The translations under genes were made by a program, and so were the position numbers. The notes below the pieces were generated by a model, which was given only the letters and a program-made list of their open reading frames with translations, had not been told where the DNA came from and did not search any database. From Eleginops maclovinus (lineage: Eukaryota > Chordata > Actinopteri > Perciformes > Eleginopidae): 64,000 nucleotides of DNA. The number at the start of each line of letters is the position of its first letter. Position 1 is the first letter of the stretch. The DNA lies in assembly GCF_036324505.1 (NCBI RefSeq), contig NC_086365.1:8196155-8260154 (forward strand), given 5' to 3'. Below, one piece after another: positions 48,943 through 63,059 of this stretch.

Positions 48943-49006
48943 CACCCACCCTGAATGGACCAGCCCCAGGGGGCTAACATACCCCTGTAATCAGTCAACC
49001 CCAGAG

Positions 49007-49007
<1 letters not shown>

Positions 49008-49051
<44 letters not shown>
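49008..49051. repeat. (TG)n microsatellite, 44 bp
   Basis: The second of a pair, 66 nt after the previous TG array and in the same orientation. Confidence 0.96.
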
Positions 49052-49053
<2 letters not shown>

Positions 49054-49944
49054 TTACTGCTTGCCTAATAAGCTCATTTACCCACAGGGCCATGAGTTTT
49101 CTTATCAAAGGCATTCTTCTGTCTCATTCATCTATCTCTAAAGTCTTTGAGTGAAATTTCAATAAAGAATTAACAATAAATATCAACACTACACTCACTG
49201 AGGTTGTTAAGTAGAAACTGCAACTATTGATAAGATCAATAACAGCCCCTATTCACCATCGATATTGTTTAGGGAACCAAGGAAACTTTTACAGGTTCTT
49301 TACCTGCATTTGAACGGCAGTTTTGTCTCATGGTTTGGCTCATGGTTTCTGCCCCTTAAATAGTCCCTGCTGCTAAAATGAGACTTTGTTTTGTTCCAGG
49401 AACTCCAGAATGAAAGCCCATGTGAAACACGTAAGAACCACTGTTTGGACACTACAAAAATGAGCTACAATGCCCCAACATTTTATCATAAGAGTCTTTA
49501 TCATAACGTCTGTCAATTCAGTCAGATCTTCTGGTTAGGATTCATTATGGAAGTTTTATCTGGACCGAAATGATCTGCAGCGGTCACCTCTTATCTAAAG
49601 CAAATTATGATTAATGAAAGAGGAAAAAGAAAAATGGAGTTTATATCCATCATTGATTTAAAACATCCTAAATCCAAAGTTATATCTCAAATTAAGCGGT
49701 CACTTAAAGGTACACACTGCCTAATGATTAGGGATCTTTGTGCAAATGTGCATTTTTTTCAAGTGAAGTTCTTGGGACTGTCTGGTTTAAAAAGTCCCAC
49801 AAGCCATTCTGGACACAAAGAGAGCCATTAAAAAGGGGCACAATTAGGAAGCAATGTGAGGAACAGTAGCAGGTCCCAGGATTAGACAAAGAGGTCAAAT
49901 GTTAATGTCTCCTTTTTGTTGTTTTAAGGCCGAACACGTGGAGG

Positions 49945-49946
<2 letters not shown>

Positions 49947-50019
<73 letters not shown>
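49947..50019. repeat. (GT)n microsatellite, 73 bp
   Basis: A perfect GT array. Confidence 0.98.
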
Positions 50020-50021
<2 letters not shown>

Positions 50022-51959
50022 AGGACAGGCTGGTTTCTCTGGGAGCGGGGGAAAGAGTTTACTCCATGCAAATAGAAGCATGCCATCTTAAATATTCTGC
50101 CTTAGACACTGAGGAATGTGAGCTAGTACTTTTTAATCAATGAAATAATACAAAATAATACAATCAAATAAAGATATTTAGATAAACTTAAGAAGTTAAA
50201 GTTAAATGTCCAATAAAAGACAAAATAAAACAGAATAAAACTATGTATATAAACATAGGAAGATAATGTATAAATGTGTAGTCTTAATAAGATATTAAGC
50301 AGCGCTACAATGGCCACCAATATGAGGAGGATTAGGTAATTAGATTTGATGTAAAAGAAGAAGAGTTAATCAGTGAAACTCCTCTCATTGTGCTTGGCAA
50401 GCTCCTACAATCTAAGCCACAGCAGTGAGTGATATTTGCCGGCTGACAGCTTCTCTAATTACAGGTTTTCTGACTCCGGCATGTTGTGATGCTAAACATT
50501 GCCTTTCAATACTTGGCTCTGTCATTTATAGATTTTTTTAATCTTTTCTTTTAATTTATCCCGGAGCAGATTTTTTCCCCTCTCTCTCAAAAAAAGAGTT
50601 GAGCAGTTCCTCCCTACCATCGTTTTAAAGACCTGCTTACATGCAGAAATTACCAGCATGTAATTGATGAGCAGGTGTGTGTGGGCTTCCCTCCCGCACA
50701 CACACTGAGCTTTTTTCCTCACAGGCAAAGTTGGCAGGGAAAGACGCAATAAAAGTTTTATGTGTGAGTTTGATGCCTTGCACTTATTATTGATTGATGT
50801 TTTCTCTCCATGGTTTCATTTTATTTTTGTCGGTTAAGTTTGTTGTCTTTATCCCCGTTTGGTTTCACTCAACTCAACACCCCATTTTTATGCTTATTTT
50901 CTTGTCTACAATAGTCTTCCCAACATGTTAAAGGATAATGAAAGTGTACTAATCTCCTCAACCAAATCTAAAACAAGCATACTTTTCAAAAATATCACAA
51001 CAGTCCTTTAAGGTCTCCATTCAAAAACAGCTCTTAAATGACACAGACAGTGGAGTTAAACATGTATGAAGTCACTATCATCACTTGCATAAATGAACTT
51101 CCTGTGAAAATGACCAAATGTTACTTTCAGTATACATTTTTTGGGGGAGGCTTTATACTTGTTTTAGGGATTTTCTGACTTTCAGATCAGTTGAAGGCCT
51201 AAAATAAGCATTAAAGGAAATTGGTTATTAGGGAAGGAAAGTAGTAAATAAAGATGAAAAGGAAAAACCGAAAAAGACAGAAGAGTAGAAGAACAAAATA
51301 AGATGGGAGACAAGATTGGTTTGAAGAAAAAGAAAGAGATAGAGAAGCAAGCAAGGTCATGAAAGGTCAACAAGTCACCATGTTATCAAGGCGTATTGCA
51401 GAGTTTTTATGTCGGGTTGAGTGTAAAGTTTAAAAGTCTGTAAATGAATCAGGAACTACAGCTGCAACATGCTTGCAATGGAGAATTACAACAAATATTT
51501 ACATCCAAAATCTCTCTTTCTTTTATCCCTTTGCGTTATTTCAGAGAATATACAGTATCTCTCTCTCAAGTGTTGTTCTATTCTGACCCCTAGCTTGTGT
51601 TCATCGCCCCTCTCCCTTGAAGCAACAGTCCAGATAATTACTCTGAGAAACCCAGATCAAATGCAAACTCTTCCAACATACAAGCTTTCCCATGCACCCG
51701 AGCGGCAACACATCCCTCAGGATCTCCACGTTCCCTCCCTACACCGTCCGCCAGACCCCCGCACAACAAACCATGTAGCCCTAAGAGCTTCAAACTTCCT
51801 TCCTCCCCCCCATCTCTGTGTAATGAGCGTGATTATCAATCCAAACAACAGTTACAATAATTGCAGCATTAAAGGGATGCCATCTCCCAGGCACTTCCTG
51901 TCTGGGGATGACTGACATGCAAGTGGCTTCCTGCTTCCTCTCCGAGTGAGTGGGAGTGC

Positions 51960-52140
51960 AGGAAAGGGCGGAGCCTCCCATGACTAATCACTGCGGCCGC
52001 TACAAGCTAATGGGCTAACAAGGTTTAGTAATGTTCCATGACATAATGAGATTATGCTGTTGTATAATTATATATAGTGAACGTTACAGAGGTTTGATGG
52101 GCTCGATTTAGCAGCAGAGTGAGGCCTTATCAGATGGTGT
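51960..52140. promoter_or_regulatory. candidate conserved non-coding block
   Basis: Contains CATGACTAATCACTGCGGCC, ATAATGAGATTATGC and CTTATCAGATGG, which are homeodomain-like and GATA-like cores close together. By appearance only. Confidence 0.25.
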
Positions 52141-55100
52141 TGCTTTCAGGCAGTGTTTATTTCTTCTAATTTTCTTCGAAAGCAACTAATATTTCAGGCA
52201 TAAAAGGGCCTCATCTTGTGTTTCACCACCCTCTCAGTCTGATGAAGGAAAAGTGGAATTAGTTTTTATTAATGCTTGTGGAAAGACATAAGTGAAGTGT
52301 CTTTTTACTATTTGTTGTTCAGGGTTTTCAAAGCCACTCTGTAATAAAATGTAACACAAACTTGACTTTCAAATTTTGCCCAAAAATTCCCAATGTCGTT
52401 GCTGTGGCACGGGTTTTTGTACCCGCGAGACAATAATGCCAGAGACATTTGGGGAACTATTTAAAAATTACATAAACCATTTAGATTACAAACTCCAACA
52501 CAGAACAAAAAGTCCACAAAATCCCAATTCCCCTGACATTTGAAAGATTGATTCAATACATTTTGATAACAATTAAGGCCTTATTTAAATTAACTCACTG
52601 CCTTTTTAAGGCTTTTGCAGGAACACTGTATTTAGAAAGTAAGCACCATTCAAAAAGAAGATTTCTGTGTTTTTGCAGTAGCAGAGATTCGACATGTTTC
52701 ACCGTTTTCACGCCGTCATCCCCGTCTGTAAACACCTGCACACCGCTAACTGGTTCACGGTAACCTGGCTCATCATCAGCTTCTATTACCCTGAGAACCA
52801 AAACAAATGAGCCCGTCGCCATCATGCACACTCAGGCTTTCTCACACATTTTGACATATTTACACTCCAAACAGAGATTCTGAGAAAAACTATCGTCAGC
52901 AGCCTGCCTGCATTGCTGAGCTGTCAGACACACACAGATGCACGTTAACATGCTAACATTTTTACCACCATTTCATGCTCAACTCACTGAGGCTCACCAC
53001 AGATTAGGTGTGAACATGTAGTGCATGTGACAGGTCTGTCAGTTGGTCCGACTGTGCAGTGTGTGTGTTTGTCTGGAGTTAAGAGAAGTGTTTGTTTCAT
53101 GTCACACACCACACTGTCCACAGTTGCCATGATGTCATGACGAAGCTATGGGGACTTTTGTCTCTGTCACTCTTGGACCAACATCAAGGAAGTGGTTACA
53201 TAGTCTTAAACTTTAAAGGAATGGAGAATAACTTAATGAACGATGTGCAAGAAACATGATAAGGAAGATATTTGTTTACAGAAGTGGAGGTCACAGTATT
53301 TGGTTAAAGTGCCCATCTGGCATGTAGATGGGTAGATAAGGGTTAAGCATATTAAGCAGCTTAAGCACAAAAAAACTAAAATAAACAAGCATTCTTTTAG
53401 TGAACACTGAAGAGCAGTGTTATAAGTTATTGTACGCTTTACGGGAGCATCACATATTACTACTCGATAAACAATTGTAGGCATACTACTATTAGAGTCT
53501 GGTCACTATGTTCTGTTTCCCGTACCAATAAGGAGACTATATGATCACCATGAATGTTGAAATTGTAGTTCAAAAACACTCAAAACAAAAACAGAAATCC
53601 AGCAGTATTCTTATTTTCGTATGCCCTTTTTGACAGATGTATAATTTGATTTACATTTGTAGTAATGTAATAGCTTGCAAAGACTTTCTTTTCTTTGGCC
53701 AGTTTGAATTATCCTGAAAAACTGGAAGAACATTTATTTCTGGGGTTGAGAAAACCCCATATTATTTTTAGCTAAATAAAACTTTTAAAATAACTGTTGA
53801 TTATAACATGTTCTTTTTAAAAGAGCTGAAAATGGATCTGTATTTTTTTGGGGCGATGCTTTCTTAAACTTTAAACTACACTAATACTATTAATCTCTAT
53901 TGGAAGTATTGTTTGTATGTAGAAATACAGATATTTTTTACTCCAATTTCTCCAACTTTGTCAACAGGAAAGCATTTCTTGGTATGGCCGCATGCCAAAG
54001 TCTACCTGCTTATAAATTCTTGCCATTATTCAAACAACCGGTCTTCATTCTGGTTCCTCAGTGGAGTGTAGAGAGTATTGCGTTACATCTGATTACGACT
54101 AATCTTGTTGTTCTTGGTCGGTGTTTCCTTATACGATCTGGATGGAGACAGCGTGAGAGTTGATACGGCATCATGCTACTGTAACACTAGCAGTCAGCTA
54201 CAGTATGTCATACAGTAGGGACGACCCTGCCCTCCATTACCCACACTACCTCATCTCCTCCCCCGCCCTATTCTGTCCTCATTACGTGTCCTCCTCGCTC
54301 TTTCACCTCTGGTTCATGTACAATGCATTAGACAGCCGTTGAGCAAGATGTGTCACTCGCCTGTCATCACTGCAGGTTGACAAATAACTTTGTAACTCGA
54401 GAAACAATGCTCCGTAGACTTGTGGCTGTGCTGAAAAAATAAATAGTTAACTCAATGGAACTTCAGTGGGAATTGTCACACAGGAAGAACTCACATTAGA
54501 GTTGATTATATTATCTTTCAGTGTTTTTTTGTCCCAGAAACTGCAGCTGTTTGCACTCCGTGAGACTGACAGGTACACAGTGACACATGCCAAAATACGC
54601 AGTGCTGTTGGCGCTGGTGTTGGAGGAGCCTTGTTTGATCACCTAATCCTCTAATTAGTTGGTTGTGATAGTTGTCTGGGGATGCTTGATTGCAATCACA
54701 ATAGTGGACCTGCTGTGTTGTCGCTGCATAGCAACGTGGTGACACAAGCAGAGGTCAAAATGTTAGCTTTGCTTTCCTGCCAAATGTCAACCTCGGGAGC
54801 TGAAAAAAAGTGCAATAACTGCAGTTCCTCAAATGGCCACTTGAGGCTGGGTCCAAAAGTGAGTCAATTTTCACATTAAGGACATTTACATGGCACTTGA
54901 ATATTTATGTTTAAATTGTTCTCCAACCTTTGCAGCCACTTAAAATGTCTTCCCAAGTTAAGCTTAAAATTGACTGAAAGAAATAAACATTGCGAGAAAA
55001 ATAATATTTTTTTAACTGACGCTCTACACTTGAACAGACACGTGACGAAAACAGAGTCACAATACTGTTTGTGAAAATTGTTTGTGTGGAGGGGGTTATT

Positions 55101-56955
55101 CACGCCTGCTAAGCACTGGTAGACCACTGCTTCCTCCTGTGCCACTAACACAGTGGTGGATCTGTGTGTGTTTTGTATTACTGTTTGTAGCTGGTTGAGT
55201 ATATTTTTCAAGTGACAAACTGACTTCTTTTGGTGTCATAAACCTTTGAATAGATACCTGGTGAAACTCAGCACCAATAAACTTGAGCAAAAAAGTATGA
55301 AATGGAATATTTTCTGTCTCATATGGCACATCTGTTTGTGTTAGCGTGGGCTGTCTGTCGGCAAAGTGGAACAGAGTCTCTGAATATAGTGTATCTGTGT
55401 GTGTACGTGTACGTGTAAGGAGTAGGAGTTTGTAAATATGCGTAGGTGAAAATATCAACCTCCCAACCACACCTATTTTTAGAGCTATGTCAGCTTAAAC
55501 TGAAAAGTGACTTGCCTCGCAAAAAAAAGTTTGCCACTTCGAATGGTACAATCTGCCAGGCTGCACCAAATTTCACCATAACAAACATACACCACTACAA
55601 CATTAACTTCTTTATAGATATGAAGCTGGATATGTGTGAATATATTACTCAAGAATGTGGTTAGTTTCCTAGTTGACAAAAAAGGGCAATAAAATCCTTA
55701 ATGATGTGGCACATGCTGAGACGCTAAGACTCAAACAGTGGTAAACGTGATAGGGGATGGAGCTTCTTCTGTTGCAGGTAGTTGTTATGCCACAATTTCC
55801 CAACATTTCTCCCTCCCCCTGGTTTGTTGATTTCAAACTCATAACCTTTACCCACTCATACCTTTCATTACATTGAATTACAGTAGCAGAGACGGTGAGC
55901 CACTTCAAGGCATGTGAAAGCAGCTTTAAAAAAAAAACAGTGCCTCCCTTCAACCTCCCCAATGAGTGTCAAAGCAGACATCCTTCTCTCTTCCTCCCCC
56001 TCTCCCTCCTTCACAGGAAGTTGTGGTTGAGATGTCAGCGTCGTCAAACTACTACAAGTTAATCATATTTTCTTAAAACTGCACTTAGTAGATCACTTCA
56101 TGCAGGAAAAAAACCCATAAAAGGAAATGCCAGCTGCTGACTTTAACAAATCTACACTATACATACTGTGATTACATTTACTCTTTTCAATATCTCTCCT
56201 CTTTGCAAAATATTCTGACAACAAACTTTATACATTTAAAATGCAAGAAAAATCTGAGAAAACTAATAAGCTAATCAATTCATTAAGGCATTGTTTATGC
56301 CTCTGAAACGTGGACATTTCCTGCTTTTCTCAATATCTTGGACTTTAATGGATTTTTCCAGTATTTTCTGACATTTTAAAGACCAAACAATTAATTGGGA
56401 CAATAGTGGTTCCCATTTATGACCACTTAAAATAAAGCAATATTTATTTTTATGCTTGATTAAGCTTAAAATGGACCGAATATATTTATTTCAAGAAATG
56501 TACTGAAGCTCACACAAGTTGACTGCTGAATCTTGAACATAAGGGATGGAAAGTGAGCATGGGGGAGAGGCAGGCAGGGAGGCAGAAGAGGTGAGCTTCA
56601 GTGAAATTAAACTAATATCACTCTCCGCCTGTAGTGGCTGATATTTCATTTACCAGCGGGGACTGAGGTGCCGCGACCCCTCCCCATCTCAACACCGCCA
56701 CCACCACCTCTACCGCTATATCTGTCAGAGGCTGGCCCCGACGCTCCCCTGCAGGTGATAACAGATTAAACCTATTCCATTTCATGCCTCAGGCTCCCAA
56801 ATACAATCCATGTGGGGCTCCTCCAGGCCCTGCGGCTCCGCTGTGCCCCCCCTACGGGCCCCCCGCCCTTGGTAGAAAGCTGGCAGCGGCTGCCCCAGTC
56901 CACTGGGCTAAGCCGGCGAGATGGAGGCCTGCAAGATTACAGGCCATCTGAGGAA

Positions 56956-56960
<5 letters not shown>

Positions 56961-57025
<65 letters not shown>
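56961..57025. repeat. (TG)n microsatellite, 65 bp
   Basis: A perfect TG array. Confidence 0.98.
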
Positions 57026-57027
<2 letters not shown>

Positions 57028-59559
57028 GAGAATGTGTATGTGACAGTTTGTGTATGTGTGTATAATAGGGTTATGTCAGCTTAGATGGTCCATGTGCCGT
57101 ATTTAACACCGTATTGCCTTCTCTTTTTCAGTTATTAAAGTTTAGAAAGTATCTCGGAAGCATAATTGCGACATGCTGATTGTGAGGCCCTGCCGCAATA
57201 AATGAAGCTATCCTGCACCGCTGTGCTGATGTCTTATTTCTCGGAGTCAAGAAATGTCCACAGGATGCCACCGAGGTGCTTCCCCGCCAGCATTCCTGCA
57301 CTCCAACCAGGAACGGTGTCAGAGGAGGAAATGAGAGAAATCGAACCCACGGAGCTTCCTTAAAAGTGGGCTTCCTGGACTCAGGAAATGGAACGGCCCC
57401 CCGGTGTTTTAAGGTAGCCCTAAGTGACCAGACCTCTCTGCTTTCCTCTCAGTGGCCTCTAAGCACACTTGGACTGACATCAAAGTATCACACTTTAAGA
57501 GAAAACACATTACAACAGAAAAGCTGAATCTAAGCTGATGCCGTTCACCTCTCTTTCTTTGCAAAAGCTCCAAGGCTCCGCAGGCAGTTCTATCACCACC
57601 TCCATCTATCCTGGTCAAGTTGTGGATGTAATTTGTCAGAAGTAGGTGTTGATGGTGGTGACAGATAAGTGGCTAAACAGCGCACCCGCCGCCAAGCCAT
57701 CACTCAAATTAATTAGAGAGGCAGAACTGAGTGCAGATGTTTTAATCGGGGAAAATCTGACAGGTACTTGGTGTGAATGCCTCAGTGAACTTACACACTT
57801 ACATTTCAACGACTCATACTTTGTACAGCTTTTGGACTCGAGTTGAATGGTGGGTTAGTGCTCAAAGATGCATTTGTCAAGAGTGTCTGGCAATGTATGT
57901 CAGTCAGTCTACCACTTTATCCAGAAATATCTTAACAAGCATTAGACAACATTCATAGTCCCTAGAGGACGAATGTTACGGACATGATTCCCCTTTATGT
58001 TTTTGCACTAGCACCAACATAAGGCTGACATTTTTGATTTCTATCTACATTTATTTCTCGTTCTTCAGGGTACATTCTGTTGATGCCGGCAACACTAAAT
58101 TGAGACGTATACCATATAATTGTTTTACCCAAACATGAGCATGGTAACATTTGATAAACATGGTTAATAAAAATATTTATCCACTTTTCGTGCGTGGAAT
58201 AAGAATTTACATTAGGTGTTTTTTTAAAGATTGTCCATGCCTGCCTTTGCAAGAGCCTGCATGCTGTTAGCTCGTAGAAACTTTTCCTCACATTGCCATG
58301 CATCATCACACACGAAAAACCACTGGCTTAGCACTTTCACTCAGGAATGTAAAGTCGTTTTTTGTTTCAGGTGTCAAGCCAAACTGTCTGCCTGTGCTTC
58401 TTTAAAGTTGTGCAGGTCATGAGGCTGAAGCTTGAAGAGAACTGCCGTCATAACGGAATCACGCCATGTTGAGCTACTCTTTGCTTTTGTGAAACCGACT
58501 CTCCGCACTTTCCCTTTAAAGATATGCTATGCAGGAGTTACAATGCTAGGCTTGAGTAAACTTACTTTGTGCTTCTCAACAACTTAATAGTAATTCCTCA
58601 AAATGACCTCTTAAGCGCCAAAGATTACCTTATGAAATGAGAAAACACCGATTATGGCTATATTTACAACTACTTAGCCCATACTAGATTCAGCATTGCG
58701 AAAGAGAAATATGAAAAATATAGATTTATTGCCTACTTAGGTAGCCAAGGCAGGATCATCTGTGATTATACCTTATATTCCTATTTTCAGACTGGGATAT
58801 TGTATAAAGTGTGCGTTTTCATTAGGAGAGAAGAAAACGTTCAGCTGTAGTTTAAGGCCAAATTTACTTGCAATGTCCCACAAGGGAATATCTTAAATTT
58901 GTGTGTGCATGTCTGGAGTTAAAAGCAATGAAGGGGGTGAAGAAGTGAGCTCTCCACAGCTTAGCAGAACTCTTCAGACACAGAAGGAAGAAGCATCCAC
59001 TCCTCTTTCCGAGAGGCTGGGCATTGATGTGGGATTGTGATGTGTAACTGCATAGCTGATGCATAACAGAGCGCAGAGGAAAAAAGCAAAACGGAGTGAA
59101 GATTGAGGAAGAAATCAAGAAATAGAGATGTGTGTATTTATACTGTATCTCGGCTCTGCACATTGGAGTGTGTTTGTGAGTGTGATTTCTCTCATGTAAC
59201 GCTCGCACTAAGAAGAGCTGGCTGATGATAAACAGGATTAGCGGATTATTAGAGGGGGCTGAGGTGTGTGCACGAGTGTGTAAAACCAGTGTGACAGACA
59301 CATGTGTGTTTATGTGTCTGCATGTGTTTGTTGGCGCTATTTGCTTATTTTCTCCCATTTCCTGGTCACACCCACACTCAACTTCTATCAGTATCAATGC
59401 ATTTAAAAACCCTTAAAATAGCCGTCAATGCTTGACCTGTTTCCGCATCAATCCCACACATCTAGTCATGCTTCATTTAGCCTGTACCTTTTATATTATA
59501 CTATCTGTGTCACCAACTCAGTGCTCTAGGCAAGGAATCCTGCTGCCGACGCACTGAAA

Positions 59560-59680
59560 GCGCCATGAAAGAGTAAATTAAGTCATTAACCAGACCTGCT
59601 CTGCTTTACTTTTATACCTCACAAAGTCACCGCTGATGTGTCGGTGGCGGGGAGACTACAGCCGAATTTGCATGAAGTTA
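59560..59680. promoter_or_regulatory. candidate conserved non-coding block with octamer
   Basis: Carries ATTTGCAT (POU/octamer consensus) near 59666 followed by GAAGTTAAC, and TTAACCAGACC upstream. A repeat-free complex stretch. Confidence 0.27.
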
Positions 59681-60558
59681 ACAGAAAGGGTAAAGAAGAA
59701 AGAGCAAGGATCTATTCATTACCAGGTAATGGAGGGTGATGAAAGGGAAAGTGTGAAATAGCAGATAGAGATTTGACCGTGCATATTTAAAGGAAGAAAG
59801 AGAAGGCCAGAGGGAGCTATCACAGCCAGTCTCTAATCAAATGCTATCTGTTAACTAAAATTGGTCCGGCCCTGTAGGGTTGTTAGATCACTTGACAGGC
59901 GGGGAAAATATGGGTTGTGAATGAGTAACACATATTCTTAACTCTCAGAAACTGCTGTAAAAATGCTTGTGCACAAGACAGCTGCATCTGTGTGGCAAAA
60001 ATGACAAGTTATGGTTGTCATATGGTTGGATTATGATTGGCCAATGACTAAGACTAGAAAACAGGCCAGAACGCATGGATACAAACATCTTGTCATGTTG
60101 CAAATATTCTGTATTTATAAGTTTAAATCTGTTTATAAAAATAAGTTACTACACTAGAGATTTTACAGGCCCGGTTGAGACAACACGCAATATCCAAAGC
60201 ACTTCCTACTTTTTTATGTGCATAATAAAGCAAACTTAACTACAAGAACCAATTACAGTAACCTATATCGTTCACATGGTTTCATTTAGAGGAACAAAAG
60301 CATTTTAACACCAATGGTTGGAGACAGAAGCTTCCACTTTTTGTATGCTAATTAACCACCACCATTTATCTGAAGATGACGCAAGACGCAAATGTAAAAA
60401 CAGATATATTGAAGTAAAAGTATATCAAAAAGTACAAAGTAATAGCCTCTAAAATATGCAACAGTATATATGTGTAAGGCTGTAACGCCACAAAACCACC
60501 TCTTGGGATCGTTGGTAAAATAATGACAGTCCGCTAAGCAGAGGCACTTCTGTATAAG

Positions 60559-60752
<194 letters not shown>

Positions 60753-61805
60753 CATGGGAAACCAGACTTTCAGTTGGTGGTCTTTCCTGTCTGTGCAGCA
60801 CAGGTGTGTGTGGTGTGTGTTTGACTCCCTCCCTGTCTTTAAGGTAACGCTTAATTAGACCACAAACCGACAACGGTGTGTGCTCCTGAGTGTGTTTTTC
60901 ACAAGTATTTCCACTTTTATTCTCATTTCTAAGCTTTTCTGTTGAATACAAGTGTGTAAGTCTCAACAACAACATGCTATCAAGTACAATTGTACATTTC
61001 CAAGACACATATCTGCAGTGTGTGGGGCCCCCCACCGAGACACAAACACCCACAGCCACTATAGCCTCTTACAGAGCATCCTGTTCACAAACACCTCGAG
61101 AGCAAGTTATGTTGTGCTCACTGGTACAAAGGAAGAATTAGGGAACTTATTTGTGTTGTATTGTGCACTCACTTCTACAAAGGGGGAATTAGGAAGTTAT
61201 TTGTGTAGCTCATGTTCACTTTTTAAGAGAGCAAGCCATCAGTGGAGCTGTTTATCTTCGCCTGTACAAAGCCAGGATTAGGGCCCTGTCTTTGAGGCCG
61301 CTCCGTAATCCCTTTATGGATGTCACCTGTCATCTCTCTCTAATCACCCTCCAACTTTCGCTCTCCCTCCATACCTCCACCTCCAGCTCCAGCTCCCCTC
61401 CCTCCGTCGGCCCCCGGCTATCTGCTCATCGCAACTGCCTCTCGCTTGTTTCCCTGGGATGGGGATGAAGAAAGGGAGGCAAAAATGAAGTGAGTTCACG
61501 AGTGAAGGATGGAGAGAGCGAGAGATGGGGTTTAGGGAAATCGGGAGTTCACAGGAGGAAGGGAGTGAGCACACACATGGATAAACACACACCCTGGCAC
61601 CCAGCCTAATACCACCCAGAGGCCATGAATCTAGGTTCTCTTTCCCTTAACATTTCCATCTTTTTCTCCCCCTACCTTTCCATCGCTTCCTCTATCTCGA
61701 CACCAATTTCTGTCCATCACTCTCCCACTTTTGTTGCTCTCACTCATGTCCTGTCAAACTCCCTACAGCGCTTCATCTGAGAGATTAACAGGCCTATAAA
61801 ACCTT

Positions 61806-61866
61806 GGTGTGTATGTCCATCTATCCATCCATCCTGTCCTATCTATCCATCTATCTCGACCCATCT
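61806..61866. repeat. imperfect (ATCC/ATCT)n tetranucleotide tract
   Basis: Irregular ATCC and ATCT units with CCTGTCCT and CGACCC interruptions. Confidence 0.75.
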
Positions 61867-61879
61867 CCTCTCAGCTTGC

Positions 61880-62500
61880 ATGTTTAATGTGATGTATTTA
61901 TCTTGCGTGTAATGTAAGCCGCAGCTGGCCATTAGTCAATTATGAAATTTAATCGTAACAATTATGAGATCCATAGCGATTAACGCAGCATTTCCTCTTT
62001 CATTTACCCATGATGATTTTGCAGTGGGGCCATGAATCCTAACTTCCTTATCTCTGTCTCTTTCTAGCCCCCCCCCCCACACCACCACCACTTTCTCATA
62101 AGGCAAACTTTTCATCACTTTGCCCAGTAAACCTGCCCAGACAGGCCTCCTGTAAGCCAACTAATCGAAACTGTGAATGGAAGTGTGGTTTAAAGAAGCA
62201 AAGAAAAAAAAAAGTATATCTCATTAGGCCTTGTCTGGCCTCCATCACATTAAGCCTTCTCCCTTTCTTTCTGTTTCTGGGCAGTGGAGCGGTGCAGTAG
62301 CGTGTGCAGGGCCAGGGACTGAGGAATCTGATAGGGATAAACCAATTTGCCGTCCACACAAACATCCCAGCAGGATTACGCCCCCGCCCCGGCTCCCATT
62401 GCTCATTTAAGATGGCGGTCGGAGAGGCCAGCAATTAAGTTTTAATTAGGTGGGGTAATTATTGCCGGGCAGGAAGTATCAGACGCCAGGATGATTGTTC
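61880..62500. promoter_or_regulatory. candidate conserved non-coding region
   Basis: Two dense parts, about 61880-62045 and 62390-62490. The first has many TAAT/ATTA cores (GGCCATTAGTCAATTATG, TTTAATCGTAACAATTATGA). The second has AGCAATTAAGTTTTAATTAG and GGGTAATTATTGCCGGGC. Such clustering of homeodomain-type cores in complex sequence is usual for developmental enhancers. Not tested for conservation. Confidence 0.35.
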
Positions 62501-62879
62501 TCTGGCCCGAGGAGGAGGGGATGCGAGCTAATGGGGGGGTGAGGAGGCGTAGAGTGGGAGACCTTTACACCCACATACGCCCCCACCCCACCCGACATTA
62601 ACACTGTCCATGACCTTCAGTGCTGACTGTGTGTGAAAGTTTCAGTCCATACTCTACACCAGGTGGTCACGGCACAATACTACAAATTGTCCCTTTTATA
62701 TTTAATATTTATTTACTATTACAATTTGAGCCTTTAAGTTTAACTTCAATGTTTCAAAAGGACACACAGGAGGTAGTGTTGAGAAGAAATGAGCATCATG
62801 TGCAGAATTTACAATAAAAAATAAACAAGATTTGCATGAATTGCATTAATATCATGCAGAACGTTTTTCTGGGGTGGAT

Positions 62880-63050
62880 AAAAGTCAGTGTCAGTGGGGG
62901 TCCAGGGCCTTGTTGATGAGGCCGGTAGCAGAGGGGAAGAAACTGTTCAGTTGGCGACAGGTTTGGTCCCGATGGAGCACAGCCTCCTGCCAGTGGGGAG
63001 TGGGGTAAACAGTTATTGCCCAGGGTGGGAGAGGTTTGGCCACAATCTTC
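62880..63050 (-). mobile_element. possible decayed LINE tail
   Basis: Reading the minus strand near 62890-62960 gives QLNSFFPSATGLINKALDP followed by a stop, which resembles the C-terminal end seen in fish CR1/L2/Rex-like reverse transcriptases. The upstream codons do not keep a clear similarity in one frame, so the fragment is short and decayed. It could be chance. Confidence 0.35.
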
Positions 63051-63059
63051 CCTGCCCCG

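Noticed and set aside
58864..59397. 177-codon open frame on the minus strand
   Set aside because: Composition is unremarkable (many His/Thr and hydrophobic residues), there is no known domain or splice context, and it is not long enough to stand out in this amount of DNA.
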